From positions 1,426,001 to 1,490,000 of the forward strand of contig NZ_AP024412.1 in assembly GCF_016865445.1 (NCBI RefSeq): 64,000 nt of DNA, read 5' to 3'. This document shows positions 50,340 to 60,686 of the stretch, piece after piece. The notes under the pieces are model-generated. The model saw only the letters and a list, made by a program, of their open reading frames with translations. It did no database searches and was not told the origin of the DNA. Both the position numbers and the translations under genes were made by a program. Source of the stretch: Mariniplasma anaerobium. Lineage in GTDB: Bacteria; Bacillota_I; Bacilli_A; Acholeplasmatales; Acholeplasmataceae. The first letter of the stretch is position 1. Every line of letters begins with the position of its first letter.

Positions 50340-52469
50340 ATGAACATGACACAAATGGAAGACTATAATAATGATCCAAATGTATTAGAAAAATTCGGTA
50401 GAAACATTGTAGAGGAAGTAAAAAAAGGTAAAATCGATCCTGTTATTGGTCGTGAAGACGAAATAAGACGAGTTATTAAAATACTTTCAAGAAAAACTAA
50501 AAATAATCCTGTGCTTATAGGTGAACCAGGTGTAGGTAAGACTGCAATTGTTGAAGGTCTAGCAAGACGTATTTTAGACAAAGACGTTCCTTTAGGTTTA
50601 CAAGATAAGATTATATATGAACTTGATTTAGCTTCACTAGTGGCTGGGGCTAAATTTAGAGGTGAGTTTGAAGAACGACTTAAAGCAGTTTTAAAGAAAA
50701 TTAAAGAAGCTGATGGACAAATCATTTTATTTATAGATGAAATACATGCAATCGTAGGAGCCGGTCGAGTTGATGGTGCAATGGATGCATCAAACATGCT
50801 AAAACCAATGCTTGCTCGTGGTGAACTTCACTGCGTGGGTGCAACCACTCTAAATGAATATAGAAAATACATTGAAAAAGATTCAGCATTAGAAAGAAGA
50901 TTTCAAAAAGTATTAATTAATGAGCCTACAGTAACCGATACTGTAAGTATTCTTAGAGGATTAAAATCAAGATTTGAAGCACATCATGGTGTGCATATCT
51001 CTGATCCTGCAATTATTCAGGCAGCAACTCTTTCTAATAGATACATATCTGATAGATTCCTACCAGATAAAGCTATTGATCTAATTGATGAAGCTTGTGC
51101 TTCTATTCGTATGGAGATAGACTCTATGCCAGTTGAACTTGATGACGTAACAAGAAGAATCATGCAACTAGAAATTGAAAAGACAGCCTTAGATAAAGAA
51201 AAAGATCCAATTTCAAAAGATAGATTATCTAAAATCCATGATGAAATATCATCTTTAAAATTAGAAGAAAAGAAATTAAGAAAGCAGTGGGAAGATGAAA
51301 AAGCTCATCTAAACTCTATAAAGATGAAAAAAAACGACTTAGAAGTATTAAAGGTGAATCTACAAAATGCATTTAATGATAACGATTATCAAAAAGCTGC
51401 AGAACTTCAATACTCTAAAATTCCTGCATTAGAAAAAGAAATAGAGGAAATGTCAGCTAAAAGTATGACAGAAGGTAGATTATTGACTGAAGTTGTTACC
51501 GAAGAAAGCATTGCTGATGTGGTCTCTAAATGGACTGGTATTCCTGTATCAAAATTAATGAGTGGAGATAAAGAAAAACTATTACATCTTGAAGAAACAT
51601 TAAGAAAGAGAGTTATTGGTCAAGATCATGCAATCAAACTTATTAGTGATGCTATCATTAGACAACGAGCTGGTATAAAAGATGAAAATAGACCCATAGG
51701 TTCATTTTTATTCCTTGGACCTACAGGTGTGGGGAAGACTGAAGTTGCAAGAGCTCTTGCTGATGCTTTATTTGACAATGAACATCAAATCATTAGAATT
51801 GATATGAGTGAATATATGGAATCTCATAGTGTATCTAGACTTATTGGCTCACCTCCAGGATATGTCGGTTATGATGAAGGTGGTCAACTTACTGAAGCTG
51901 TTAGAAGAAAACCTTATTCCATCGTTTTATTTGATGAAATAGAAAAAGCACATCCAGAAGTCTTTAATATACTTCTGCAAATACTTGATGATGGTAGATT
52001 AACAGATAATCAAGGTCGAACAATTGATTTCAAAAACACAATCATTATCTTAACATCTAACATCGGTAGCCAATATTTGATGTCTAATCAAGAAGATGCA
52101 CAACAACAAGTTCTAGCATTAGTTAAATCAAAATTTAAACCTGAATTTTTAAATCGTATTGATGAACAAATTATATTTAATACTTTAGGTCTTAAAGTTC
52201 AAATTAAAATTGCTCAAAAGATGTTAAATGAACTAGTTATGCGCTTAGAGATTAAAAATATACACTTAAGTTTTACTGATGATGTTCAAAAATATGTAAT
52301 TCAACATGGCTATAACGATGAATATGGAGCTAGACCTTTAAAAAGATTTATCTCAAGATATATTGAAACCTTAATTGCTACAAAAATTATTGAAGGTACA
52401 ATGCTTCCTCATCAATCTTATGAGATGATTGTTGTGGATGATCATTTAGAGTTAAATTTAAAATCTTAA
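50340..52469 (+). CDS. clpB: ClpB disaggregase lacking the N-terminal domain
   Basis: A 709-residue AAA+ chaperone that pulls apart protein aggregates with DnaK. The first ATPase domain (Walker A GEPGVGKT, 61-68; [13 protein letters not shown]) is followed by the coiled-coil M domain typical of ClpB rather than ClpC (about 285-410, [18 protein letters not shown]). The second ATPase domain has GPTGVGKT and [12 protein letters not shown]. The usual Clp_N domain of about 150 residues is absent: the frame opens directly with a linker. AAAGGAGG sits seven bases before ATG 50340, so the in-frame TTG at 50313 in the leader is rejected. Short ClpB forms are known from mycoplasmas. The gene is under CIRCE control. 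Confidence 0.95.
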   Translation: MNMTQMEDYNNDPNVLEKFGRNIVEEVKKGKIDPVIGREDEIRRVIKILSRKTKNNPVLIGEPGVGKTAIVEGLARRILDKDVPLGLQDKIIYELDLASLVAGAKFRGEFEERLKAVLKKIKEADGQIILFIDEIHAIVGAGRVDGAMDASNMLKPMLARGELHCVGATTLNEYRKYIEKDSALERRFQKVLINEPTVTDTVSILRGLKSRFEAHHGVHISDPAIIQAATLSNRYISDRFLPDKAIDLIDEACASIRMEIDSMPVELDDVTRRIMQLEIEKTALDKEKDPISKDRLSKIHDEISSLKLEEKKLRKQWEDEKAHLNSIKMKKNDLEVLKVNLQNAFNDNDYQKAAELQYSKIPALEKEIEEMSAKSMTEGRLLTEVVTEESIADVVSKWTGIPVSKLMSGDKEKLLHLEETLRKRVIGQDHAIKLISDAIIRQRAGIKDENRPIGSFLFLGPTGVGKTEVARALADALFDNEHQIIRIDMSEYMESHSVSRLIGSPPGYVGYDEGGQLTEAVRRKPYSIVLFDEIEKAHPEVFNILLQILDDGRLTDNQGRTIDFKNTIIILTSNIGSQYLMSNQEDAQQQVLALVKSKFKPEFLNRIDEQIIFNTLGLKVQIKIAQKMLNELVMRLEIKNIHLSFTDDVQKYVIQHGYNDEYGARPLKRFISRYIETLIATKIIEGTMLPHQSYEMIVVDDHLELNLKS

Positions 52470-52480
52470 TCTAGTATAAA

Positions 52481-52512
52481 AAAAGAAGCTTAATAATAAG
52501 CTTCTTTTATTT
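52481..52512. terminator. Bidirectional terminator after clpB
   Basis: A 12-base stem (AAAAGAAGCTTA/TAAGCTTCTTTT) with a four-base loop, directly before the minus-strand stop at 52512. Confidence 0.9.
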
Positions 52513-52964
52513 TATTTATATTCTTGTTTTCTAATTGATCCATCTAATTTATGAATCACAATAGATGAATCATTCTTATCTGCTAAATCTTGAGCATACT
52601 CAATTGCTTCAGCTTGAGTTTCAAAATATTTAATAGTTTTAGAAGATCCTTCTTTTCTTACACGCCATTTCTTATAATAGTCACTTCTAGCATCTTTGTT
52701 TTGAGAAACATGATACTTTTTATTCTTCTTATCATCTACTGGCTCTTCTTTTGCCTTTGCAGCTTTAACTTCCTTTGGTTGAACTTTTACTGGTTCTTCC
52801 TTTTTTACTACTTTAGCAACAGTTACTTCTTTTTTTGCTTTTACTGGTGCAGGAGCTGGTTTACCTCCAACAAAAGTTCCTTTTTTCTTAGACTCTTGTT
52901 GCATTTTTAGTTGCTCTTCTTGTAATGCTTTTTTCTTAGCACGTTTTTTCCCAAAAAACCACAT
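52512..52964 (-). CDS. Basic protein with C-terminal DUF2188 domain
   Basis: A 150-residue protein. The first 80 residues are rich in Lys, Ala, Val and Pro, a disordered linker like those of nucleic-acid-associated proteins. The last 65 (YHVSQNKD, KWRVRKEGSSKTIKYFETQ, IVIHKLDGSI) fit the DUF2188 family. Role unknown; DNA or RNA binding is plausible from charge. AAGGAGGG precedes the start. Confidence 0.8.
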   Translation of the reverse strand: MWFFGKKRAKKKALQEEQLKMQQESKKKGTFVGGKPAPAPVKAKKEVTVAKVVKKEEPVKVQPKEVKAAKAKEEPVDDKKNKKYHVSQNKDARSDYYKKWRVRKEGSSKTIKYFETQAEAIEYAQDLADKNDSSIVIHKLDGSIRKQEYK

Positions 52965-53034
52965 CTATATAACCCTCCTTATTTTAACTTCATTATATAC
53001 CAAATAAACTAAATAGTATAATTATTTACATTAT

Positions 53035-55008
53035 TTATGATTTAAATCTTTCAAACCATTCAGTTATTTCTTTTAATCTCTTAATTCTTGCTTGTGGTTT
53101 TCCACCTCGAGATAGTTCATGAGTCTCACCCTTAAACCAAACTAATTTAGTCTCTAAACCTTTTTCTCTTAAAATACTGTAAAATTGCATTGCTTGTTCA
53201 ATTGGACATCTGTAGTCTTCATCTGAATGAATAAACAATAATGGAGTTTTAACTTCCATTGCATATTTGATTGGAGATTGATGCCATAAAAGATTAGTGT
53301 CTTTAGTTGGATGACCTGCTGTTTGATCTTTAGAGAAATAAAAACCTATATCAGATGTTCCATGAAATGATAACCAGTTAGAAATACTTCTTTGTGTTGC
53401 TGCTGCTTTAAAACGATCCGTATGACCAACAATCCAATTTGTCATAAATCCACCGTAAGATCCACCAGTAACAAATATATTATCTACATCTATTTGTTTT
53501 GTCTTTTTAATAACTAAATCAGTGAAATTCATTAGATCATCATAATCAATTGAACCATATTTACCTCTAATATCTGCAAATTCATTGCCTTTACCATCAC
53601 TACCTCTAGGGTTTGCAAAGAATACGAAATATCCAAGATTAGCCCAATATTGCATTTCATGGTAAAAAACTTTACCATATACTGTTTTTGGTCCACCATG
53701 AATATCCATAATAGCTGGATAAGTTTTATTAACGTCGAAATCTTTAGGGTACAATATAAATCCCTTAACTTCATGGTCTTTTTCTTTATATATTATAGTT
53801 TTTGGTTTAGCAATATATTTATTTTTAAAGACTCTTGAATTTAATCTTGAGATTTGTAAAAGTTTAAGATTTGTAAGTTTATAAATTTCTTGTAATTTTT
53901 GTTTATAAAAGCCTACTAAATATATTTCATTATTTAGAACTTGAATACCATCAATAGATCCATCCATTACAAAAACTTGTTCTAAATTTTTCGATAAATC
54001 AAGACTCATTAATTCTGTATGGTCGTCATGTGTTTTAACAAAATATATTTTATCATTGAAAACAAAAGTTGATGGATTGCCACCTAATCTTGAATCAGTT
54101 CCAACTGAAGATGATATAGTAAGACCGAAGGTTTTAAATAAAACCAATTCTTTTTGTTTTAGCTCATAAAAATGGCCATCTTCATTTAATCCAAATTTTT
54201 GCATATCACTAGCTTCTAGTATAACTTTGTTTCCAACTAAAAATATGTTTGCTATAGAATAATCATCTTTTTGATATAAAACATCAGTCACTTTTGTTTC
54301 TACATCATATACATATAAATGCGTTGTGATACTTCTAACATGCTTGGCTTGTTTACCTGTGTAATAAACTTGTTTTAAGTCTTTTGATACTTTAACATTA
54401 TTTACATTAAAATCAGGATCAACAATCAAATCAAATGAATTTGATTTCTTATCAAAGATAAAAAGTTGCGATCTTTTATTTGCTATAAAACCATTTCCAT
54501 TTGAATAAAAAGGAATCTCGGTAATATCTTCATATAATTTATCTTTCTTTTGTTGTTTTAAAAAAGCTTTTCTCGTATCTTCTTGATCTAAATACAAATG
54601 ATGTTCGTCAGCTGTAAGTTGTGCTTTAAGCACTAATTTGTCATGACCTAAAGCTTTAATTATTTGTACTGGCATAGGAAGTTCAAATGCTTTTTCTAAT
54701 TTATCTTCCTTAAGATCATATCTATAAAATAAAGAAAACATTTCTTTTTCTTTTTTATCTTCTGTTTTATTTTTGCTGTAGGCAAACAATAGTGTGTCAT
54801 CATTTTCCCAAATAAAACTTGAATGTTTCTTAAGATTTACAAGCTTTTTTACTTTATCATTTTCGATCGTACATAAATCAAATTGATATTCGTTTTTTTC
54901 TTCTAGGGCTTTACCGCTAATAAAAGCCATTCTATTTTGTTTGTCATTTGATTTCAGATTAGAAATATATTTATAATCTAAAAAATCATTTAATTTTAAA
55001 GTTTCCAT
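53035..55008 (-). CDS. S9 prolyl-oligopeptidase-family peptidase
   Basis: A 657-residue cytoplasmic peptidase. The first 400 residues form a beta-propeller; the hydrolase domain follows, with TGGSYGGFMTNW (Ser nucleophile), LFIHSDEDYRCP (Asp) and KGETHELSRGG (His). It resembles acylaminoacyl peptidases such as YuxL. It likely trims short peptides for amino acid use, as does the M29 enzyme encoded next. The two lie head to tail with a hairpin between. Confidence 0.92.
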   Translation of the reverse strand: METLKLNDFLDYKYISNLKSNDKQNRMAFISGKALEEKNEYQFDLCTIENDKVKKLVNLKKHSSFIWENDDTLLFAYSKNKTEDKKEKEMFSLFYRYDLKEDKLEKAFELPMPVQIIKALGHDKLVLKAQLTADEHHLYLDQEDTRKAFLKQQKKDKLYEDITEIPFYSNGNGFIANKRSQLFIFDKKSNSFDLIVDPDFNVNNVKVSKDLKQVYYTGKQAKHVRSITTHLYVYDVETKVTDVLYQKDDYSIANIFLVGNKVILEASDMQKFGLNEDGHFYELKQKELVLFKTFGLTISSSVGTDSRLGGNPSTFVFNDKIYFVKTHDDHTELMSLDLSKNLEQVFVMDGSIDGIQVLNNEIYLVGFYKQKLQEIYKLTNLKLLQISRLNSRVFKNKYIAKPKTIIYKEKDHEVKGFILYPKDFDVNKTYPAIMDIHGGPKTVYGKVFYHEMQYWANLGYFVFFANPRGSDGKGNEFADIRGKYGSIDYDDLMNFTDLVIKKTKQIDVDNIFVTGGSYGGFMTNWIVGHTDRFKAAATQRSISNWLSFHGTSDIGFYFSKDQTAGHPTKDTNLLWHQSPIKYAMEVKTPLLFIHSDEDYRCPIEQAMQFYSILREKGLETKLVWFKGETHELSRGGKPQARIKRLKEITEWFERFKS

Positions 55009-55024
55009 AATTTATCCCTTTCTT

Positions 55025-55047
55025 AAAAAAAGGCGTCTAAAAAGACA
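55025..55047 (-). terminator. Terminator between the two peptidase genes
   Basis: Stem AGGTGTCT/AGACGCCT (one G-T pair) with a four- to five-base loop, followed by seven T on the minus strand. It follows the M29 gene, so the S9 gene needs its own promoter or read-through. Confidence 0.85.
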
Positions 55048-55048
55048 C

Positions 55049-56284
55049 CTAAATTACAAAATTACCTTTAGAAAATACCTGAACTTCTTTACCATCTTGT
55101 GTAAGACCGATAATTTCCATATCTTCGCTACCAAACATAAAATCTGAATGAACCATTGAATTATTATATCCATGTTTAACAAGTTCAGACATTTCTAAGT
55201 TTACACCATTTTTAATATTCATAGGATACGCTCTACCTAGTGCCATATGGCAAGATGCATTTTCATCAAAGAGTGTATTTAAAAATAGTATATCAGTATT
55301 AGATATAGGTGAATCATGGCTAATTAAAGCGATTTCACCAATATATCTACTGCCTTCATCAGTATCAAGTAAATTTGTTAAAGCTTCATTCTCTTTTTCT
55401 GCGTAAAAATCAATTACTTTTCCATCTTTAAACTCTAGCCAGAACTTATCAATTAATTTACCTTGATAGTTTAATGGTTTAGTTGCAAACACTTTTCCAC
55501 GTGTACCCCATTTATATGGCATCGTGAAGTTTTCTTCAGTTGGTATATTTGGATTAAAATATGCACCATTAGCTGCAGTTTCTCCTCCACCTGCCCATAC
55601 ATGATTTTTAACAAGTTCTACAACTAAATCAGTACCTAGACTGTTTTTGAAATGCAGTTGTTTAAAATTATAATTATTAAGTACTTGATTATGTGCAAGT
55701 AATATTGCATTATGTTCTTTCCATTCTAAAATAGGATCATTCTTTTCTGTTACTCTACTTGCGTTTAGTATAGCATCCCATAGTTTTTCAACTGCTTTGT
55801 CTTCATCTAATTCAGGAAAAACTTGTTTAGCCCATACTTTATTAGGCTCTGAAACAATTGTCCATTGTGACTTATTTCCCATTAAAAACTCTCTAAAGAA
55901 AGACACCGCTTTTTGCATAGCAATTCCCGATTTTTGAGATTTATTAGAATCTACATCTTTATTAAGCCCAGGGATTGGTGATGCAATTGAAATAAAACAA
56001 GCACCTCTATCAACAAAATATTGATATTGGTCAACCAGATATTTTGGAACATTTTGTAATTCTTCTAATGATGCATGCAATAAAGTTTGATGAGAAACAT
56101 ATTCGTCATTCCATTGAACATGCACTCTTTTAGCTCCAGCAAGATAAGCTTGTTCAGCTATTTCTCTTGCTAACGCCTTTGTTTCTGTTGAAGTTCTAAT
56201 CACTACAACTTGATCTTTTTGAACATTTGCGCCTACTTTGACTGCAAGTTCAGCTAATTTTTTTATTAATTCTTTTTTTGGCAT
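55049..56284 (-). CDS. M29 aminopeptidase
   Basis: A 411-residue metalloaminopeptidase of the AmpS/PepS/aminopeptidase T type. Likely metal ligands lie in GGETAANGAYFNPNIPTEENF (about 233-253), ASCHMALGRAYP and MVHSDFMFGSEDMEI near the C-terminus. It removes N-terminal residues from peptides in the cytoplasm. With the S9 peptidase it would supply amino acids for the fermentation genes at 24096-27739. AGGAG precedes the start. Confidence 0.92.
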   Translation of the reverse strand: MPKKELIKKLAELAVKVGANVQKDQVVVIRTSTETKALAREIAEQAYLAGAKRVHVQWNDEYVSHQTLLHASLEELQNVPKYLVDQYQYFVDRGACFISIASPIPGLNKDVDSNKSQKSGIAMQKAVSFFREFLMGNKSQWTIVSEPNKVWAKQVFPELDEDKAVEKLWDAILNASRVTEKNDPILEWKEHNAILLAHNQVLNNYNFKQLHFKNSLGTDLVVELVKNHVWAGGGETAANGAYFNPNIPTEENFTMPYKWGTRGKVFATKPLNYQGKLIDKFWLEFKDGKVIDFYAEKENEALTNLLDTDEGSRYIGEIALISHDSPISNTDILFLNTLFDENASCHMALGRAYPMNIKNGVNLEMSELVKHGYNNSMVHSDFMFGSEDMEIIGLTQDGKEVQVFSKGNFVI

Positions 56285-56326
56285 ATTATCAACTCCTATT
56301 TTTAATTATAGCATGATTAACACATT

Positions 56327-56352
56327 AAAAAAGAATCCAAATGGATTCTTTT
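56327..56352 (-). terminator. Terminator of the c-di-GMP gene pair
   Basis: Stem AAAAGAATCC/GGATTCTTTT with a four-base loop, followed by T on the minus strand, at the end of the diguanylate cyclase gene. Confidence 0.88.
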
Positions 56353-57466
56353 ATCTTTTTGAATTTTTTTTATGATACATAAGTGTATCAACATTTTTTA
56401 ATAAATTGTCTACATCCATTTCATGATCATATACAAGTATACCTTCAGAGAAACCTTTAAATCCATATGTTTTTAAAATGACACTAGAACTTGATTGACT
56501 CTTTAATTGTTCTACATAAGAAGTATAATTTTCATAATCTATTTCAGTTAGAATGCATAAAAACTCATCACCACCAAGTCTACTTATTATAGATTTTTTA
56601 GATTTTTTTAATTTAAATAGTATTCTAGAAAACTCAATAAGAACTTGATCTCCAGCATGATGTCCATATTCATCATTAATTTCTTTAAAATGATCTAAAT
56701 CTATCATGATGACTGTAAAAGAGTCTTGTCTTTCAACTAATCCATCTAAATACTCATCTAAAACACGTCTTGAATAAAGATTAGTTAAGTAATCTTTATT
56801 TCCACTTGTCGTTTCTAAGTAAATAAATATGACTAAGACACCTAGAGCTGAACCGCTAAATTGGAAATATAGCGTTTGGAAAAATATTTGAATAATTGCT
56901 CCAATAATCGGAAATAACAGAAAAGTCATAATTCCAATTATTACGTGAGAATTTTGTCTATTTCTGTTTTTCAAAGTCATATATGCGACATGAATATATA
57001 ATAAAAATATTAATAAATATCTTAAAAAGAATAAATATCCTCTTTGATAAGTATTTGTATCAAAATCAATTGAAAAGAATACTGGTGTAAAAAAGTTTAT
57101 TAACAATCCAAATATAGTAATTAAGGTAACATATTGATAATATAATCTCTTTTTTAATCTTTTTTGCTTTTTGAATAGTTTATAATCAATATATGAAGCC
57201 CATAATCCCACGAGTAATGGTGTCAACATAACAATTAAAAAATCAATAGCATAATTTAAATATGGCATGATAGGACTCGTATTCACATCAGCTAAAAAAC
57301 TCATTGGTTCTAAAATGAGTAAAGTTAGGTTTATAATAACAATTCCATAGAATAAATTCATAGAAAATGTTGGTATATCTTTTTTATATTTATTTAAAAT
57401 AACAATGATTAATAGTAGTAAAGCAGAAAATAACTGAATGTCGTAAGTCTCTAAAATTTCTATCAT
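56351..57466 (-). CDS. Membrane diguanylate cyclase
   Basis: A 371-residue protein with about seven membrane helices (residues 10-215) and a C-terminal GGDEF domain. The active site SRLGGDEFLC is intact, and NDEYGHHAGDQVLIEFS and MIDLDHFKEIN are normal. No RxxD inhibition site is seen before GGDEF (KSIISRL). It makes c-di-GMP from two GTP. The sensor membrane part has no family I recognise. It follows the EAL gene with a 15-base gap, so the two form one unit. Confidence 0.92.
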   Translation of the reverse strand: MIEILETYDIQLFSALLLLIIVILNKYKKDIPTFSMNLFYGIVIINLTLLILEPMSFLADVNTSPIMPYLNYAIDFLIVMLTPLLVGLWASYIDYKLFKKQKRLKKRLYYQYVTLITIFGLLINFFTPVFFSIDFDTNTYQRGYLFFLRYLLIFLLYIHVAYMTLKNRNRQNSHVIIGIMTFLLFPIIGAIIQIFFQTLYFQFSGSALGVLVIFIYLETTSGNKDYLTNLYSRRVLDEYLDGLVERQDSFTVIMIDLDHFKEINDEYGHHAGDQVLIEFSRILFKLKKSKKSIISRLGGDEFLCILTEIDYENYTSYVEQLKSQSSSSVILKTYGFKGFSEGILVYDHEMDVDNLLKNVDTLMYHKKNSKR

Positions 57467-57481
57467 CTAATCACCACATTT

Positions 57482-59119
57482 TCAATTTTTGTATGATTTC
57501 ATAAAGTCTATTAATTGTTCTTTCGGCATTGGCTTGCAGTAATAATATCCTTGAGCAAGATCACCAAGATAAGCTTTGACAATCTTTTGTTGCTCAACAA
57601 TTTCAATACCTTCTGCTACCACTTTCATATTTAAGTGATGAGCTAAATCAATCATATATTTTAAAACATGAAACTCCTTGGTTTCTTTATTAATATTATT
57701 GATAAAACTTCTATCAATTTTTATAATATCTATTGGCAATCTTTGAAGATACGTCAAAGATGAATACCCCGTTCCAAAATCATCTAGAGCTATGGTGAAT
57801 CCCATTTTTCTAAGTTGTAATAATACATGTATACTTCTGTCAATATCAGTAATCACTGCAGTTTCAGTGATTTCTAATATGATTTGCTTGCAATCGATTT
57901 GATATTGTTTGATCCATTTATTTAAATACTTTAAAAATGAATCATGAATAAGCATTACTGCAGAGATATTAACAGATATTTTAAAATCCTCTTCTTTTTT
58001 AGGCCATTTAGAAATGTCTTTTGCTACTTGATAAAATACCCATTCTGTAATCTCTTTAATATATCCATTTTTTTCAGATAAAGAGATAAACTCCAATGGT
58101 GGAATATATCCTTTACTCTTATTATGCCATCTAATTAGAGCTTCTGCTCCAATGATTGAATGATCTTTTAAATCAATAACAGGTTGATAATGAAGAGAAA
58201 ATTCATGATTAGGAATAGCGTTTCTAAGTAGATTTAGTAATTCAGTTTGTTGTGTAATCATTGTAACCATTTCATCATCAAAGATAACAAGTTGATCTTT
58301 ACCTTTATTTTTTGCCATTGATAATGCACTATCCGCATGTCTTAGTAGAGTAATATAATCATTACCATGATCTGGTGCTAATGCAACACCACCACTAAAT
58401 GTTACATAATACTCATCTTTATCCAAAATATATGTTTGTTTTATATTTTTAAAGAATTCTTCAATTTCTGATAAGAATTCAGATAAATCTTTAATATCAA
58501 ATACTGCCACAACAAATTCATCCGCTCCTGTATGACATAGGATATCATTGTCTTTAATATGTTTTTTCATCACATTTGCAACCGATTTAATTAGCTCATC
58601 ACCAATTTGATGACCTTTGACTTCATTGATATTTCTAAATTCATCAATATCCATGTATACCAACGCCATCATTTTTTTAGAGTTGTTTTGTAAATAAGTA
58701 TTTACTTTTTCTTCAAGTAAAATCTTATTTGGCAATTCTGTAAGTTCATCATAGTAAGCCAACTGAAATAATTTAGCATCAAGTTTAATAGAGTTTTCAT
58801 TCATTATTTCTAAATTTTCATTTGCTTTTTTTAATTTTATAATCGATACAACATAAAGATTCAACTTTTTAAATATAATGATATAAAATATACTCGAAGA
58901 TAAAAGCACAAAAAAGATCCCTTTGACAGTCTGTATTTGACTAATCAAATCTGCATCATGAACAAATAAATTCACAAGAAGATCGGAACCGAAGATCCAT
59001 AAAAAACTTAGCAGTGCATAGTACACAATAATTTTAATAGACTCATTTATCGGACTAAGTTTTTTTTCATCAGTTATATTCAATTGGTTTATTTCATTTT
59101 TTATTTTATTTTGATTCAT
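57482..59119 (-). CDS. Membrane GGDEF-EAL protein, likely c-di-GMP phosphodiesterase
   Basis: A 545-residue protein with two membrane helices (about 27-48 and 63-85) and a short external loop. The GGDEF domain has CHTGADEF in place of GGDEF and is likely inactive or regulatory. The EAL domain is intact: GAEALIRWH, SVNISAVML, EITETAV, LDDFGTGYSSL, KIDRSFI and VVAEGIEI. It should split c-di-GMP to pGpG. Cyclase and phosphodiesterase made from the same transcript suggest tight local control. Confidence 0.93.
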   Translation of the reverse strand: MNQNKIKNEINQLNITDEKKLSPINESIKIIVYYALLSFLWIFGSDLLVNLFVHDADLISQIQTVKGIFFVLLSSSIFYIIIFKKLNLYVVSIIKLKKANENLEIMNENSIKLDAKLFQLAYYDELTELPNKILLEEKVNTYLQNNSKKMMALVYMDIDEFRNINEVKGHQIGDELIKSVANVMKKHIKDNDILCHTGADEFVVAVFDIKDLSEFLSEIEEFFKNIKQTYILDKDEYYVTFSGGVALAPDHGNDYITLLRHADSALSMAKNKGKDQLVIFDDEMVTMITQQTELLNLLRNAIPNHEFSLHYQPVIDLKDHSIIGAEALIRWHNKSKGYIPPLEFISLSEKNGYIKEITEWVFYQVAKDISKWPKKEEDFKISVNISAVMLIHDSFLKYLNKWIKQYQIDCKQIILEITETAVITDIDRSIHVLLQLRKMGFTIALDDFGTGYSSLTYLQRLPIDIIKIDRSFINNINKETKEFHVLKYMIDLAHHLNMKVVAEGIEIVEQQKIVKAYLGDLAQGYYYCKPMPKEQLIDFMKSYKN

Positions 59120-59190
59120 ATGCTTTTCCTTTATACTATTTATTTATATTATACATTTTTTTATATATTTAATCCTTTTTTTGTTTCTTT

Positions 59191-59218
59191 AAAGAAATAG
59201 CCGCAAATTGCGGCTATT
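59191..59218 (-). terminator. Terminator of pyk
   Basis: A nine-base perfect stem AATAGCCGC/GCGGCTATT, followed by a short T-rich run (TTTCTTT) on the minus strand. Confidence 0.75.
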
Positions 59219-59226
59219 GATTTTAG

Positions 59227-60645
59227 TTAAGGAATATCAATGATTCTCATTGTGTTCGTTGATCCATGTTTTTGAGCCCAACCTGAAGTCATAATTAATG
59301 TTGTACCTGATTTAAAACCATAATCCATTGCAACTTCAATTGCGACTTTATCAAAAAGTAAATAATCTGAAACATCTTCTCTATATGCTGCAAATACTCC
59401 CCAATAATAAGATAGTCTTTGGCATGTTTCAATGCTATTAGTTATTGCAATAATTGGCACTGATGGTCTGAACTTACAAATACGTTTAGCAGTCCCGCCT
59501 GATTCAGTAAATGCTATAACAACTTCTGCTTTTGGTAAAGCTTGTGCTGTTTGGCTTACTGCAATACCTATTGCATCATTGACAGTTGGTTGACTTGTTT
59601 TAATGCTATGTTCTAGTCTTTCTTTATATGGAATACTACTTTCAATAGCTTTAGCAATTGTATCCATTGTTAAAACTGCTTCAATTGGATATTCTCCAGC
59701 TGCAGATTCACCAGAAAGCATAATAGCATCTGACCCATCTAATATTGCATTAGCAACATCTGATGCTTCTGCTCTAGTTGGTCTTGGTGAAAACATCATA
59801 GATTCAAGCATATGAGTTGCAGTTATGACTGGTTTTCCCATTTCATTTGCTTTTTTGATAATACGTTTTTGATATAAAGGCACAAGTTGAGTTGAAACTT
59901 CAACTCCTAAATCACCTCTAGCTACCATCACTCCATCACTAACTTCTAAAATGCCTTCAAGATTATCAACACCTTCTTGATTTTCAATTTTAGAAATGAT
60001 TTCTATATCGCCTTTACCTATATCATTTAAAATCTTTCTAACTTCTAATACATCTTCTTTTCTTCTAACAAAAGATAAAGCAAACATATCTACATTTTGA
60101 TTTGCTGAAAAAACAATATCATCAAAATCTTTTTTAGACACAAATGGCATAGATAATTTAACATTTGGAACATTAACACCTTTTTTAGTCTTAATAATAC
60201 CAGAGTTCATAACTTCGCATTTCATAACACCATCTTTATTATCTAAAACAGTTAATTTTATTTTTCCATCATCAATTAAAATAAAATTACCAGCAACCAT
60301 ATCATCATATAACTCATCACAGTCTATATGAAATCTTTTACTATTGCCTAAAATATCTTTACGGTGTACTTCAATAATATCGCCAGTTTTAAAACTAGCT
60401 TGTCCATTTTCAAATTTACCAGTTCTTATTTCTGGTCCTTTTGTATCCGCCATAACACCTATAAAACGTTCTTTTTCTTTTGCAACTTTTCTAATCATTT
60501 TTATTCTTGCTAAATGTTCATCATGGTCTGCATGAGAAAAGTTCAATCTACCAACATTCATGCCAGCATCTATCATTTTTCCAATCATTTCTTCTGAATC
60601 GATTGCAGGTCCAACAGTACATATAATTTTTGTTTTTCTTTGCAT
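59227..60645 (-). CDS. pyk: Pyruvate kinase
   Basis: A 472-residue glycolytic enzyme that turns PEP and ADP into pyruvate and ATP. Motifs: TVGPAIDSEEM at the start, MNVGRLNFSHADHDEH, DTKGPEIRTG, the catalytic ISKIENQEG, MVARGDLGVEV and the MSGESAAGEYP segment. Length fits the basic form without the extra C-terminal PEP-utiliser domain of Bacillus Pyk. TGGAGG lies before the start. It lies between c-di-GMP genes, but its own terminator follows it. Confidence 0.97.
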   Translation of the reverse strand: MQRKTKIICTVGPAIDSEEMIGKMIDAGMNVGRLNFSHADHDEHLARIKMIRKVAKEKERFIGVMADTKGPEIRTGKFENGQASFKTGDIIEVHRKDILGNSKRFHIDCDELYDDMVAGNFILIDDGKIKLTVLDNKDGVMKCEVMNSGIIKTKKGVNVPNVKLSMPFVSKKDFDDIVFSANQNVDMFALSFVRRKEDVLEVRKILNDIGKGDIEIISKIENQEGVDNLEGILEVSDGVMVARGDLGVEVSTQLVPLYQKRIIKKANEMGKPVITATHMLESMMFSPRPTRAEASDVANAILDGSDAIMLSGESAAGEYPIEAVLTMDTIAKAIESSIPYKERLEHSIKTSQPTVNDAIGIAVSQTAQALPKAEVVIAFTESGGTAKRICKFRPSVPIIAITNSIETCQRLSYYWGVFAAYREDVSDYLLFDKVAIEVAMDYGFKSGTTLIMTSGWAQKHGSTNTMRIIDIP

Positions 60646-60686
60646 TTCTCTACCTCCAGTATTTACTATGTCTATTATACATGATT

